Part shown: positions 1 to 11,937 of the stretch, piece after piece
Layout of the letters: each line of letters starts with the position of its first letter
Numbering within the stretch: the first letter of the stretch is position 1
Origin: Chromera velia
Taxonomy: Eukaryota; Sar; Chromeraceae
NCBI GenBank assembly: GCA_018398765.1
Contig: JAHBMJ010001075.1
Location: forward strand, 1-35,881
DNA: 35,881 nucleotides
Direction: 5' to 3'
The notes under the pieces: generated by a model
The model's input: the letters and a program-made list of their open reading frames with translations, nothing else
Databases searched by the model: none
What the model was told of the DNA's origin: nothing
Position numbers and translations under genes: made by a program

Positions 1-86
1 AGGGGGAACAAGGGGGAAATGGACCAAGAGAAGGAAGAAGGGAGAGTGCATAAAGAAAGAAAAGAATCCCCTCTCGATCGACTCAC

Positions 87-1202
87 TGAATCGCGGCTGC
101 CACGCTCTCCTCCGCTGGGGGGTCTAGGCACTTCGCAATCGTGTCTCTCAGAGAAACTTCCGGGAAGATCGTCTGCAGATAGATGCATACAACAAAAGGG
201 GCACAAAGTGGTCACCCACTCCCCTTAACGAAGGACGAGGCATCCATCGAGAGACTTTTTGCCAACAACAAAGAGCAAGAGAGAGAAAGAGAGAAAATGC
301 AGATCGAAAAAAGTGTAAACATCAGAAAGACTTTTCGTTTTTGAGAGGCAAGCTTTCATTCAAAAACTTCAATCCCTCTAGTTGATGACCCTTTGTTTGT
401 AGACTGGAGCCGAAATGACACAGCCAAACAGTGTCATACTTTGCAGCCTGACAGACATACCTTCAGCTGAAGACATGTGTTCTCTAAAGGCACTTTCAGA
501 ATTTCTGGCTTGTCGTACTTGGGCCTTGAATCGAAGTCACCCTTTGTGAACAACCGAAAGCAGATACCAGCTGAAACGCGACCAGCTCTGCCTGCACCAC
601 AAGCAAGCCAAAAACAGTCCAAGGCCATTGCAAGTTACAGGGAGAAGCAAAAAGGTTGTACTGCCTTCTGACACACACCACAGAAAAAACAAGAATCGAA
701 CAAATTGAGCGTGTCACACTATCTGGCCGTGCTTCTTTCCGCCCCATCAGTTCCATTCCTCCCTTGCCACTCAAACCGCTGATCACTTACCTGTGCGTTG
801 CTGTGCAGATGCCTGACTGATGGGCTCTTCCACCAGCGCGGTCATCCGTCTCCCGGGATCGTATGCCAACGTCCTGTGCAGGCCGCTGTCGATCACAAAC
901 CGGATGTCCTGCAGGAGACAGGCATGTACAAAGTCGAAAAGACGCCCATGCACAGTACGCTGAGGCAGAACGGACAACTGTCACTGCGGTGCATATGCAC
1001 TCACATGCGAGGGAAATCGTGGGAAAAGCGGACGAATTCCAAATGCCATGACGAAGTGACGAATATTGTGTAAGCAGAAGGAGCACCGTTCCTCTAAGTA
1101 TTTTCACTCACATCAATGGTGATGGACGTCTCGGCGATGTTGGTGGCAACAACGATCTTCCTCTTTGACGGGGGGGGAGAGCGGAACACCTGGGTGGGGA
1201 GG

Positions 1203-1244
<42 letters not shown>

Positions 1245-1245
1245 N

Positions 1246-1276
<31 letters not shown>

Positions 1277-4200
1277 GAAAGAGACGACATGAGGACGGAT
1301 AAGACAGAGAGGTGACTGGACGAATTCTGTTGGACGGACACACAGGTAGAGAAGAGGATGAAAGAGGGGAGGGGAGAGGAAGGCAACTGGGGTTTTCTCG
1401 CTCTCTTAGTGTAAGTCAAGACAGTCAAGCTGTCGATCAGATTGTCTTTCTTTGTGGGTCTTTTATGAAGAAGAAGACAGACAAAAAGACAAGTAAAAAA
1501 ACAAATTTCAAACAAAACACGCAAGCATTACTCCGTCATTTTCAGTTCATCCTCGGGCTCCGGCTCATAAAACCCGAAGTCTTTGTGCTTCACCAGAACC
1601 CCCCCCTATTCACACCAGAGGAGACCATACAAATGTTTCACCTGAGAGAGTCCATGCAGGCTGACCTTCGACTGTTCCTCTGAGGGAAGCGACCCATGAC
1701 AGGGCAGCACCCACAGACGACCCCCTGCTTCCCCCTCTCTGCAAGCTCTGCAACAAGCAGCCACCTCCGCAGCTCCAGACACAAATACCAAAACTGCACC
1801 CGCACCGTTGTCTCTATTTCTATCCCGCTCCCGATAATCCAACGCAGACACGAGCCTGCCAACAACTTCAGGCAGCTGCCGTCCCCCAAAAGTTTCTTCA
1901 AAACGTCGAACCGCACTCTTGCTGTGCATACCTATACCCATCCCCTTTCTTTGAGATGACGCCCCCTGCTTTCCACCTTTGTTTTCGTCTCTTGCATTGC
2001 CTCTCTGGGCAACTCCTCCAGTGTCCCCCCTGACGTTTCCCCTTCCCCCTCCCCCACCTCTCCCACCGCCTCTTCCTCTGCCTCTCTGACGATTTTTCCC
2101 CGCGGGGCCCCTGTACACGCGGGCCCGCCAGACGTCTGCACGCAGGCACTCAACTCAAAAGGTCTCCCTCACTCCTTCACACACCCTCCTCGTACATGTC
2201 ATCTCATGAAGGAAGAAACGGAGTCCTGCTGCCGTTTAAAGGGAACGAAACCTTTCTGCCCTGCCAACCCGCTGCCAACCTCCCTTGGAGCATTCCCCTG
2301 GAAGCATATGGATGGAGTATCGCTCTCCCTTAGAGCAGAACGAAAATGTTCAGAGGACACGGAAGGGGGGTCTACAAAACGCAAAAATGGAAAAGCTGAC
2401 GAGACACTCAAAGTCCCCCAAAACATGTCTGCCCTTCAAAGAAAAAAGCGCCCCCCCCATGGATCGAGGCCCCCATCCCACTCAAAGAGTTCCCTCCCTC
2501 CCGCCCTCCCTCCCTTCATACAGCATACAGTCACTCGCACATTTCGAACGCAACGAGAAGATGAAGGGCTTACCGTTTGCAGGTTGTTCCGTTTCCTCTT
2601 CCTCGTCTTCCTCGTCTCCATCTTCGTCCCCCCCCTCATCGAGAAGACCTGCATCATCATCGCTCACACTCCTTGCAAGTCTCTCGGACTCTCTGCGACT
2701 CTCCTCCTCTCCCATGTCCTCAACAGGGGGGGGGTCAAGACCAGCCAGTCGGCACACGGCGTCTGCGAATCTCACCTCCACAGGGAACGTGCGGCCCGGG
2801 AAGAAAATCTCAGAGACCTCATGTTCCTTCAGGCCCCTCCTGACGAAGTAGGAAGTGAACAAACCCGCGGCTGCTGTGGCGCTCATGATGACGACCTTCA
2901 ACTGCAGTCGCAAGAGGTTTTGAATGCTTGTGATTGTGCAGACAAACTGTTCTATTTGGAGAATGGAAGTAAGGGGTCAAGGAACTCCCATATGCACAAA
3001 GAGAGTCAAGAGAGCCGTGATGCGATCAACGAATTGGACATTGAGAGTGAATGAGCTCCTCCAATCGAGAGACAGAAGCTGCTTTGAATCCGCTAGCACA
3101 TCCCAACTCTCTCATACATTGACAGTGGCCTTCCTTCAGCGGGAAAAAGGGACAAGAAAACGAGTCCCCAACCTCTTCAAGCCCCCCCCCAAGCAAGGAG
3201 ACCTTGAAAAGGCGACACATGCATTGAGTGACTTACCTGTGCGTTCTGTCTGAGCGTCTCGGCAAGCACCAGAAGGAGGAGATCTGCCTCGATAGACCTC
3301 TCGTGAATTTCGTCAACGACCACGTGTGTGACTCCCGGCAGAGACCTGCATGCATGCATGCATGCTCAGAAAGAAAGAAACAGGAGGCATGCACAAGAAA
3401 AAATTAAATGAAAGGATACAAACTTGCAATCACGGACGCATCTTTCTTCCCTTCCCTTCGGTACCTTTCAGTCTCGTAGGCGGGTACACATACACATACA
3501 CACGCACGCACGCACACAGACGCTGTACCCCCACCCCCCCACCCACCCACTTAGCGTGAGTGACCAACTAAGCGAAGAAGATGGAGGAGAGGACAATTGA
3601 GTGACATTTCGAACGTCATGACCGCAGGAAAGTAGAAAGAACAGAGAAACCATGAAGGGGGAAAGAACGGGAATAGAATGACGGAAGGGAGGGAGCAGCC
3701 AGTACTGCCATGAAGTTTGAAGTCACGCAAGAACAAGGCGCAAAAGATACGCACCTGTCAGACATCAACTTTCTCAACAAGATTCCCTGCACACACAATG
3801 ATGCATGCGCAAAGACGAATGAATATATGAATATGCACACGCACATACACATGCCTGTGTGTGAAAGGGCAGGGGAAGGGGAAGGGTAGGAGTTTGATTA
3901 ACATTCGGGAAGCAACACCTGAAAGAAACGTCTAGCCACTCACTCACTCACTCACTCACTTACTTGTGTCATATAGACCAGCCGCGTCTGTGCAGACAGG
4001 GCCTTCTTCAACCGCACATGAAATCCGACAACGTCTCCCAGAGGACACCCCGTCTCTTTCGCGACCCGTTCTGCCACGGAGATGGCAGCAAGTCTTCGAG
4101 GCTGTGTGCAGACAACCAGGCCTCTCCGCTCCCCCCCCCGAGGCTCTGACTCCTCACAAACGGATTCCAGAGCCATACGGGGAACCTGAGTCGTCTTTCC

Positions 4201-7193
4201 ACACCTGCAGGGAACCAACCTCTCTCGGAGGGCGGGACGGAGCAAATCAGATTGGCCAAGACGGACAGTGAGTGTTTCATTGCGTCCGCAGGGGGTTACA
4301 AACTATTTTTTCTGCCAAAAGCCAGACACGTCGTGATGAATGTGCCGACGCGCGCAGATCTCTATATGTGCGCTCACAGCAAAGGGGAAACGAACTGAGC
4401 AAAATCGCTATCAAAAAAAGGTCCTTGCTAGCTGGAGAGGCAGACCGACACGGCGATCTCATGGAAGTGAAAGAAGACACATGCAGACAAGACAAAAAGG
4501 ATCCAATGATCCAATCAAACGGTCTCGTCCGTCCCTGCACTCTGTCTGATGTGATCCCTCTCTCACAGACAAAATTGCCAGCCAGATTCTACATTTTCTC
4601 TCAGTAAACCCGTCGTTTACTTCCCCACTCACCCCCCCACTGACTCACCCTGTTTCACCGTGCACCACCACAACGCGTCTCTTCCGCAATGCCTCCAGCA
4701 GCCCCCCCTCATTCTGCCGTGCGCTGAGTCTCTCGTAGGCCTTCTTCGTCTCTGGCGTCTCCATTCCCCGCCGCACCTTCTCCACAAGGGAGGGGGGGAG
4801 ACGCGACTCCAGACTCCCGAGCACAGCGTTGTCGTCGGGGCTGCCATCTGGTCCGCGTTGTGGTCCCCTCCCTCTCGGCCCCCTTCCCGGCGGTGGCTGA
4901 CCGGCGGCAGCACCGGAGGGCGCTGCCGCCTGAGATTCCGGCTCGGCTGGGGCTGCGAGACCGACTTGCTCAGTCCATGTTTGGACATCTGCATCTGTGG
5001 GGATTATGTCGTCAGGGGTGTCAGTGAGAGCACCCCGGATGTCTTCCGCTAGACCAATAAGTGAACAATGGGACACACGGCCTGAATCCCAGTCGCGGAG
5101 TGCTTCTCTGCTTTCGGCCATGAGCATGTTCGCTTTCCGGGACACAGTCCAGAGAGCCGCTGCGCTTTGCGGGGACACAAGAGGTACATGAAATGGATTT
5201 GTTCCATCCTCTATACACGGAGGATGAGAAGTGCCTACCCATAAGAAGGGAGGGGCGGCTGGATAGACAGAGAAGAGAGGGAAGAAGGCGCACAACCACA
5301 GAGAGCTCTCTTCTGCCTCTCCCTCCTCCTCCTTCGTTTCATCTTCCTCTTCAGGAAATTGGGAAACGAGAGCGGGGACAGAGGGAAGAAGGGAGACGGG
5401 ACCCAGAGGAAGGGCAATCAGGCATGTGCCTCCTCCCTGCTGCACCTTTGCCTCAGGATACATAGAGGTGAGTGCCTCGATTTCTCCCCGTCGTTCTTCC
5501 CCCATTCCCTCTGCCTCCTCTCCACTCAAACTACCCAAAAGAGCCCCAGGCATCTCATCAGGGGAACAAGACCAGCTGAGAAGGGAAAAGAGAGAACGGG
5601 CAAAAGGGAAATCGCCCAGACCCCCTGAGAGATTCGAGAGGCCTTCACGGAGAGAAGGGGTCAGACTGGCAACAAGGCCGGTGTTGCCGGCAGCATGCAG
5701 GCAGGCTTGGGTGACGTGAGAAACTGCCCCTCCTTCTCTACCCCCTATCTGCTTCTGCAATTCTGCGGTCGCACTTCTCGCAGCGACGGCCTGAAGTTCC
5801 ATTGTCTCTTTTGCTCTTCTACTCTCCTCTCTGCTTTTCTCTTCTAATGTTTCCTCCCCCCCCGACAGAGGCGCCAGGGCGATCTGCCTACCTCTCGGGT
5901 CGAGGGGCTTGGGAAGATCAGACTCTCTCATGTTCACACAGAGAAAGGACAACACCCAGTCGACCAAATGCTGCTGTAATGTTTGTCCCCCCCCTGCAAC
6001 ACCGGATGGCCGAAAGTCCTTCGGGGCTCTCGTGAGCTCTCCTCTCAAAATCTGCAACAGCGCACACATGCCTGCCTCTGCCCAATCACTAGATAGCCCC
6101 AGACGCTGCAAGGAGCCCAAGGCACGATGCCGGGGCCCACCTCCACCTTGTGCCTGGTCTCCTCCTGCCGGGGCCCCTTCTTGTGCAGGCATGAGCATCT
6201 GGAGGGCCCTCTCTGCCTGGGTCCTTGAAGCGGACAGCAGGACAAGGGACGCAGACTCGGGAGGAACGAGACAGGGAGAAAGAAGGGATCCGGCAGTATC
6301 GGAAGACGGCAGCAATACCCGGACGCTCGCATTTCCCTTTGCCGTCTCCTCGAAAACAGCGGAATTCGAGAACGCACGGGAGACGGAATCAATTTGGGAA
6401 ACGTGAAAGGACGGAAGTAGACGAGCAAGGAGTTCGCGCACGGCAACGCGAAGTTTGTCGGACAGTTCCATGACAGGCAGGTCGAACTCTTTCATCAGTT
6501 TTGCGTTCTCTCTCTCGCGTGCTTTCCTCTGCCTGTCCACCTTCTGTGTCTGTTCGGCTTGTTGCCTGTCGTATTCAGACACGTGGGCTCTTTCCGGGGT
6601 CAGCTGGGGGGTGCCGGACGAAAAGCTCATCCAGACCTCTCGAAAAGGAGACGGCAAAATCTTCTCATGAGGAAGAGAAGGTTGGAAATGGAGAAGGGCA
6701 AGGAGAGCGGAATAATGATCCGAATGGCTTTTGTGCTCACATGACTCGGAAGGACAAAATTTTAAATCCTTCGTTTTATCTTTAGGGTCCGACATGATCA
6801 CCTCAGACCTCCATTTCCCTTTTGGTGCCCTTTTGAAGTTATACTGCGGTTTTGGTCTTTTCTCTTTTTGAGAAAAGTTGTGGAGAAGCTGTTTGGGCAT
6901 CCGCTGGAACGGTTTCATCTCGATCCAGTCTGGGCCCTTTTCTTTCGGCACGCCGTCTCCTTGAGGATCGGAAGATGCAGAGCCTTGCCGACCCTTCCCA
7001 TCATTGCCCCCCCCTTTGGAGGAAGGCTTCGCTCCACCAGAGTCATCCTGCAGGGGAAAAGTGGTATTGGTAGGGTGGAACGGACTCATTCATTGAAAGT
7101 CAGATTCAACAGATTTACACACGCACTGCATGCCGGCCTCGAACAAACTACGCGAACCTGGTGATATATGAGAGGGCCCTTGTTCTTCTTCAT
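87..7193 (-). CDS. DEAH/DEIH-box RNA helicase with RWD domain (DHX57/DHX29/DHX36-like), partial at left edge
   Basis: An ATP-dependent RNA helicase. Exons, from the 5' end: 7193-7158, 7047-4649, 4204-3964, 3786-3755, 3345-3237, 2901-2574, 2135-1666 (or to 1642), 1189-1112, 908-791, 591-461, 172-87. All phases agree. Order of motifs: basic N-terminus; a linker-domain region; RWD domain near residues 535-685 (EIEALTSMYP); P-loop GETGCGKT split by intron 2; TQPRR; DEIH; MSAT; VATNIAETSITID; QRTGRAGRV; then PEILKVPLE and LDPP of the helicase-associated region, where the window ends. The missing part should hold the rest of HA2 and the OB fold. The ATG at 7193 is inferred: a 12-codon exon joins in phase to an acceptor at 7048. 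An ATG at 7089 is also open but lies in that presumed intron. An acidic plus RG-rich insert separates the two RecA lobes. Family assignment is firm; the exact orthologue is not. Confidence 0.88.
1203..1273. repeat. (CA)n microsatellite in a helicase intron
   Basis: About 70 bp of CA dinucleotides with one N at 1245. On the gene strand it is a (GT)n tract ending about 13 bases before the acceptor at 1190. Confidence 0.95.
3349..3363. repeat. (TGCA)n tract at a helicase intron acceptor
   Basis: Repeated TGCA units run straight into the acceptor used by the DEIH exon (exon start 3345). The acceptor TGCAG is effectively the last unit of the tract. Confidence 0.8.
3939..3963. repeat. (CTCA)n tract at a helicase intron donor
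   Basis: On the gene strand this reads GTAAGT followed by repeated GTGA, starting at the donor of the exon ending at 3964. Each unit resembles the 5' splice site and is offset by 4 bases. Confidence 0.85.
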
Positions 7194-7873
7194 AGCTGAT
7201 TCCTCCTGCCCTTCTGCTTTGTTCCTATGAATGAAACAGTTTCCTTTCAAACAGGATTCTCCCCTTTCGTCTAACTCCGCGATCTGACTCCAATCACAAA
7301 ATCACACGTTCGTGCACCAATAGGAAGCCACAGCTCCGAACATTATGACAATTGACCTGCCACCCAATAGAAGGACCATGAAACTCGCAAATCAGTTTGC
7401 TGGGTTGCACTGTCACCCCAATCGTCTCTGAGATGTGCCCTTAACGCTCCTCAAATTGCTCACACTCAGATCCCCTAGCTCAGTAAGTTAGCCGTCTCCG
7501 GCGTCTCCTAAAAGGCGCGCGCCGCCGCGCGGTTCGGTAACTTTGCGGCTATATAGCTAGCTCCGCGCCGCGCGCATGCATGCAAATTCATGGGCGTCGC
7601 CGCAAGTGCCAACACCTCAACTAAACAACAGTTGAACAATTCAGCATGCAACATGCGGATCGACCTCCGACAGATATATATACAGTCAACGTTGACGGTT
7701 GACACTCGACAGTGCCACAGCAAATGACAGTCCCGAATGTTTCTGACAGGAAATGGGCACATCCAAATACGGTCTTCTGCGTAATTCGAAACAGAATTGG
7801 GCTCTTCCTGCTTGAAGGAAACGTACAGACTTTTTGACTGACCTTCGGTCCTAAGAGACTCAAAAAACGAAAA
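7194..7873. promoter_or_regulatory. Divergent promoter region between helicase and sensor genes
   Basis: 680 bp between two head-to-head start codons. It holds three CCAAT boxes (7290, 7317, 7364), a GC box at 7517-7532, a TATATA stretch near 7548 and CGCGCATGC at 7571-7579 (GCATGCGCG on the minus strand). The GC box and the GCATGCGCG motif recur in the other two divergent intergenic regions of the window. No open reading frame here looks coding. Promoter function is inferred from position and recurrence. Confidence 0.6.
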
Positions 7874-9119
7874 ATGCAGCGGCAGCAGAGCGCTACGGCC
7901 GTACCAAGGTACCAAAAACGCGTAAAGCATTTTTTGGAGAATTCACCATGGCTTGGTCTGTCTTTCCTGCTCATCGTTGTGGCCCTCAGCTTGTCGGGAG
8001 GTGTTGTCACTATCGTTTCCGCCTACAGTACAGAGCAAACTCTAACAACGCTTGACAGCGACACTTCGGGGCTCGTGCGAATCAACACACTTCGCTGGCG
8101 CGTGTGGAAAGCGCACGAGACCCTCACAAGGGGCATCGAGCAGTACGAGACCCAGCCAGCAACGCCAGTGATCGAGAGCAGTTTCGACATTGAGACCCGT
8201 GTTCACATGGACCTCTTTTCACTCGACCTGGACTTCATTGCCGAATCGTTTCCACAGGTATCGGCAGATGTGAGAGAGAAGGTTCTTGCTTACGCGGCTC
8301 TGTTGGGAGACGGACTCGACAGTCGTGGCATTCCCGAAGGGTTCGATGCGGCCCTGGTGGCCCTGGACGCCCGTCTGGGGGAAGAACACGAATCGGTGCT
8401 CAGCAACATGAAGGCAGAGTTGCAACTGAAGAGAGATGAGTCGGAGACAGAATTGGCATTCAACATCACTGCCCTGGGTGTCGTTGTGATTCTTCGGGTC
8501 ATTATTGCGATTCTGTTTGCGATGGCAGACGGGTGGGGGAAGTTTGGACAGGCAGTGCGGACCTTGACGAGAAGAAGACAGGGGCAAGGGCAGCACCAAC
8601 CCGAGACGGAAAATAAAGAAAAGGAGAAGGAAAAAGAAAAGGATAAGAACGTGGAAGAAGAAAAGCAGGAGCAGCAGAAGGAGGAGAAGCCTGCCAAACT
8701 ACAGAGGAAGCGAACGACGCTGAATTTCAGTCGGACTGCGATTTCCACTGCTGCCCTCGCCCTGGTCGTGGACGCCTGTCACGGAGGGAACGCAGTGTTG
8801 ATTGTGCAGGTGAGCTTGAAGTCCTTCTTTCGCGAAAGTCTCGTGTCGCCTCTGCTTACCCTCATCTGTTACTCACTTGTCTTGAATCTGCAGGTGAACT
8901 CTGAAATCCTCGCCCAGGTGGCGACTGCCAGTTTGCCCCTTTTGGAGTCGGCGATGCAAATTGAGTACATTGACCCGATCCTCACAGGGTCTGCCTCTCG
9001 ATTTGTGCTCTCTGATGCCACTGCGACGGAATGGGTCGACAGGTCAGAAGCACACAAATGTAGACAGACAAGAAATCAGCAATGGAGAGTCGTCGATACG
9101 ATCATCAAGTTCGAGTTGT

Positions 9120-9198
<79 letters not shown>

Positions 9199-11228
9199 CA
9201 GGATTCCCCTCCGCAAGGCAGGAACGCTTAATGAGTGGTTTGTCTCTGTGATTGCTGATGCCACCTTTCTGCTGTCTGCCTGTCTGTGTGCCTGTATCTG
9301 AATCAAACAAATGAGCAGGTACGATGCGATTGTTGTCGACCTGGACGCGGCGATTGCCCTGCAGGGTGAGACTTCCTCTCTGCCGGTCGATGGTCTGTTC
9401 AATGCTTACATTGACGAGAAGAACACAGTACTCGTCGAGAAGGAGACCATCGCTCTCTCGGGAGACGCGGACGTACGCAAACGTGTTACTTTTGTGCATT
9501 TTTGCATGTTCTCTCTCACAGTCTTCGTAGCACAACAGCACGACAGTTGGCATGTCTGTGTTTCATGTTCTTGAATCGCCCCGGTCCTTCTTGGCTTCCG
9601 GTTAATCCGCTCATGTTGCCCTGCGTGCTTTCTTTTCTCCGTCCGTATGTCTGTCTGTCTGTTTGTGTGTCTCTACGTCCATTTGTGTATCTGTCGGGCT
9701 CTTTTTGTTTTATCATTTTTTTCTGGTTCCTGTCCGTTACTCTGAATCTCCATGATTGCTTCCCTTGAAGTTGCGGCATTGATTTGTTTCTTCTCAATAA
9801 AAGCAGCAGCTTCCCTTCCTCAGTTTTCTTTCCTCTCATGACTCTCTGACCCATGTAACCGTCCGTGCACCCAGATATCAAAGGGTTGTTCCTAGGGCCA
9901 CCCGCCCTACCAACCGATTCTCGTCTGAGCTCGGCCCATCTTTCTTCCCATCCATCCTCATGCATCATCTGCCCCCCCCTTCTTTCAGATCAGCAGAGCG
10001 GACAGATTCGATGCCATCTATGGGAGGTCCTACCTCGTCGCGAAGACACAATACCTGGCCGCCTCTGCTGATTACCGGGTACAGCAGGTGGGTTTGTCAA
10101 TGGATTGGGAATGAGATTGAATTTCTTTTGCCGTGCATGTCTCTTTCTCTTCTCTGTCAACTTCTTTCTTTGACTCATTGCCGATTGCGCAACGAAGTCT
10201 GAGAGAGAAATGAAACAGGCAAAGCGACTTTAGGCTTCAGCTCGTGGCTGAAAGAAACAAAAAAGAAAAGAATAATGTTGTCGGTACTGAGCGGTTGAAA
10301 GGGCGATTCTGCCATCAGTCTGTGACACAAAGATAGGTGGCTCACGTGACCGCGCACCTGCATTTGGTTTCTCTCCGTGGTGGGTCTCGATTATTCCTTT
10401 GAGCTCTCTTGCAGTGACAAGCTCAAAAATGGGCCTACCTCTTTTGTTTCTATGCTCTCTGCTGTGCAGCTGCAATCTGTACGTGCCGGGTTGACAAGCG
10501 GCGTGAATGTGGCGGCTATTTTGTTGATGATTTCTTCGTTCCTGCTGGCGCTGATTGTTCTCGGCGTCCTCCCCGAAATTGTGAAAGATGGACTGGAGAC
10601 CATCAGATGGGCACGCGAGCAGAAGCCGATGGAAGGTCTTATGAAGAGTGTGCGGAACCTGACGAGACCCAAAGGGGAAAAGGGGGGGGTGGGAGAAGGA
10701 GGGGGGTCCCTGCAGGACAGTTGTGTGGACATGGAGAAGGGAGGAAGAGGAGACGAGGAGGGAGGGGGGCCCGAGTCTTCCGTTCCTGTTCGAGTCGACG
10801 ACCCTCTTCCTCAGCAGGCAATTCGAGAGGGGCCTGTATCTAGGGAGATGTCAAGGGACGAAAACGGGAAGCGGACACATGGGGAGAAGGAGGAGGGCCT
10901 GTCATCGAGTAAAGAAGAAGGATCAGACAAATTCGGTTTACAGTTTCCACCTAAGGCTTCGCAAGCTGAGACGGCACAGGTTGCCCCCAGCATCAGGAAA
11001 GAGACCGGGAAAGTCATCGAACCTGGAGACGTCCTCATGGTCCCGCAACCAGAACGTGGACACTTCAGAACTGATTCTGCGTCTGTTCCTTCGATGCCGA
11101 ACCTATCGAACAAACCCAGCCCCGTCAGGAATATCGTGGAGTCAGAGGAAGCTTCTCTGTGTCAGTTGTTGCACCAACTTGTTTTCCCCTCTTCAGTGTG
11201 CTCCTTTCTCCCTCCAAGACAGTTGTGA
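7874..11228 (+). CDS. Multi-pass membrane protein with two TM-sensor-TM modules; no output domain seen
   Basis: Five exons in matching phase: 7874-8809, 8894-9042, 9319-9472, 9989-10087, 10470-11228; about 698 residues. Predicted layout: TM1 (residues 26-50), helical extracytosolic domain, TM2 (197-220), a Lys/Glu-rich cytosolic loop (221-285), TM3 (about 290-312), a second extracytosolic domain, TM4 (458-483), and a polar tail. The second domain carries YIDPILTGSASRF, WVDRYDAIVVDLDAAI and YGRSYLVAKTQYL. These recall the four-helix sensor regions found before GGDEF, cyclase or kinase domains in bacteria. No catalytic domain follows. The 3' end is uncertain: reading through gives a stop at 11226-11228, while splicing from about 11130 to 11397 would give a short alternative tail ending near 11467. 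Function unknown; a receptor-like role is inference. Confidence 0.7.
9124..9192. repeat. (CA)n-(CAGA)n microsatellite in sensor gene intron 2
   Basis: About 37 bp of CA followed by about 32 bp of CAGA units, inside the intron 9043-9318. Confidence 0.95.
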
Positions 11229-11699
11229 CAGGAATCTAGGTCCCAGTCTGTCGTTACATTTCTCCGTTGGAGTGATGCAAAAACCCAAGCCCGCCTCTGT
11301 TCCTCCAATTCTCCTGCTTCCTTTTTTCCTTAATTGTGCTTGCTCGAATACAGTTTGATGACCTTGCTTCTGCCCCCTCTGTTCTTATGTTGCAGATAGC
11401 GGGAGCAGTTCATAACCGCAGTCTAAAAGCGGTGAGCGCTGCCCAGGGGAAGCCGACAAAATGTTGAACTTGGACATCTTGCGGATTCAAATTCAGGAGA
11501 GCTGCATGACTGAAAACCTCTCCCATTGCATGAGGGGTCCTGCATGGTGGTCGGAGGGGAATAATTAATTAAGTATTAATCCTTACTGTCAGTATGCCCT
11601 CAAGGGACTCTTCTGCCATCAAGGCCAGTCCAACTAGCGGCAGCTGTACGTCCTGTGGTCTTCCCCTCTCCCTCTCTCTCTCTCTCTTTCTCTTTCTCT

Positions 11700-11738
<39 letters not shown>

Positions 11739-11937
11739 CAAAGTATTTCAAAGTCAGAGTTGCATGCGCGCATGCTACAACTGGGCTGTGAGTAACTACG
11801 CATACAGAATTTGTATAACGGGTTGTTTAACTTTGAAGCATTATTGCCATGGACATCTGACATTTATGAGATTTCATGACCAGTTATTTCAATAATTGGC
11901 ATCAATAGTCGAACCAATTTAGCGAAGTCTTCGCAAA
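11229..11937. other. Intergenic stretch between sensor gene and transposon block
   Basis: No gene seen apart from a possible last exon of the sensor gene (11397-11467). It includes a pyrimidine (CT/TTTCTC)n tract at 11664-11734 and a 14-bp perfect palindrome, GCATGCGCGCATGC, at 11762-11775. Confidence 0.6.

Noticed and set aside
2206-3054. 282-codon plus-strand open frame, with a 188-codon overlapping one
   Set aside because: It lies opposite proven helicase exons (SAT motif, acidic tract) and crosses an intron; composition reflects the minus-strand gene.
7474-7560. tRNA-like start (CTAGCTCAGTAAGTTAG) with GGTTCGG downstream
   Set aside because: The D-arm-like word is suggestive, but acceptor, anticodon and T stems do not pair in a cloverleaf.
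11397-11467. Extra last exon of the sensor gene as the main model
   Set aside because: The acceptor is good and the frame closes, but the only in-phase donor (near 11130) is weak; kept as an alternative only.
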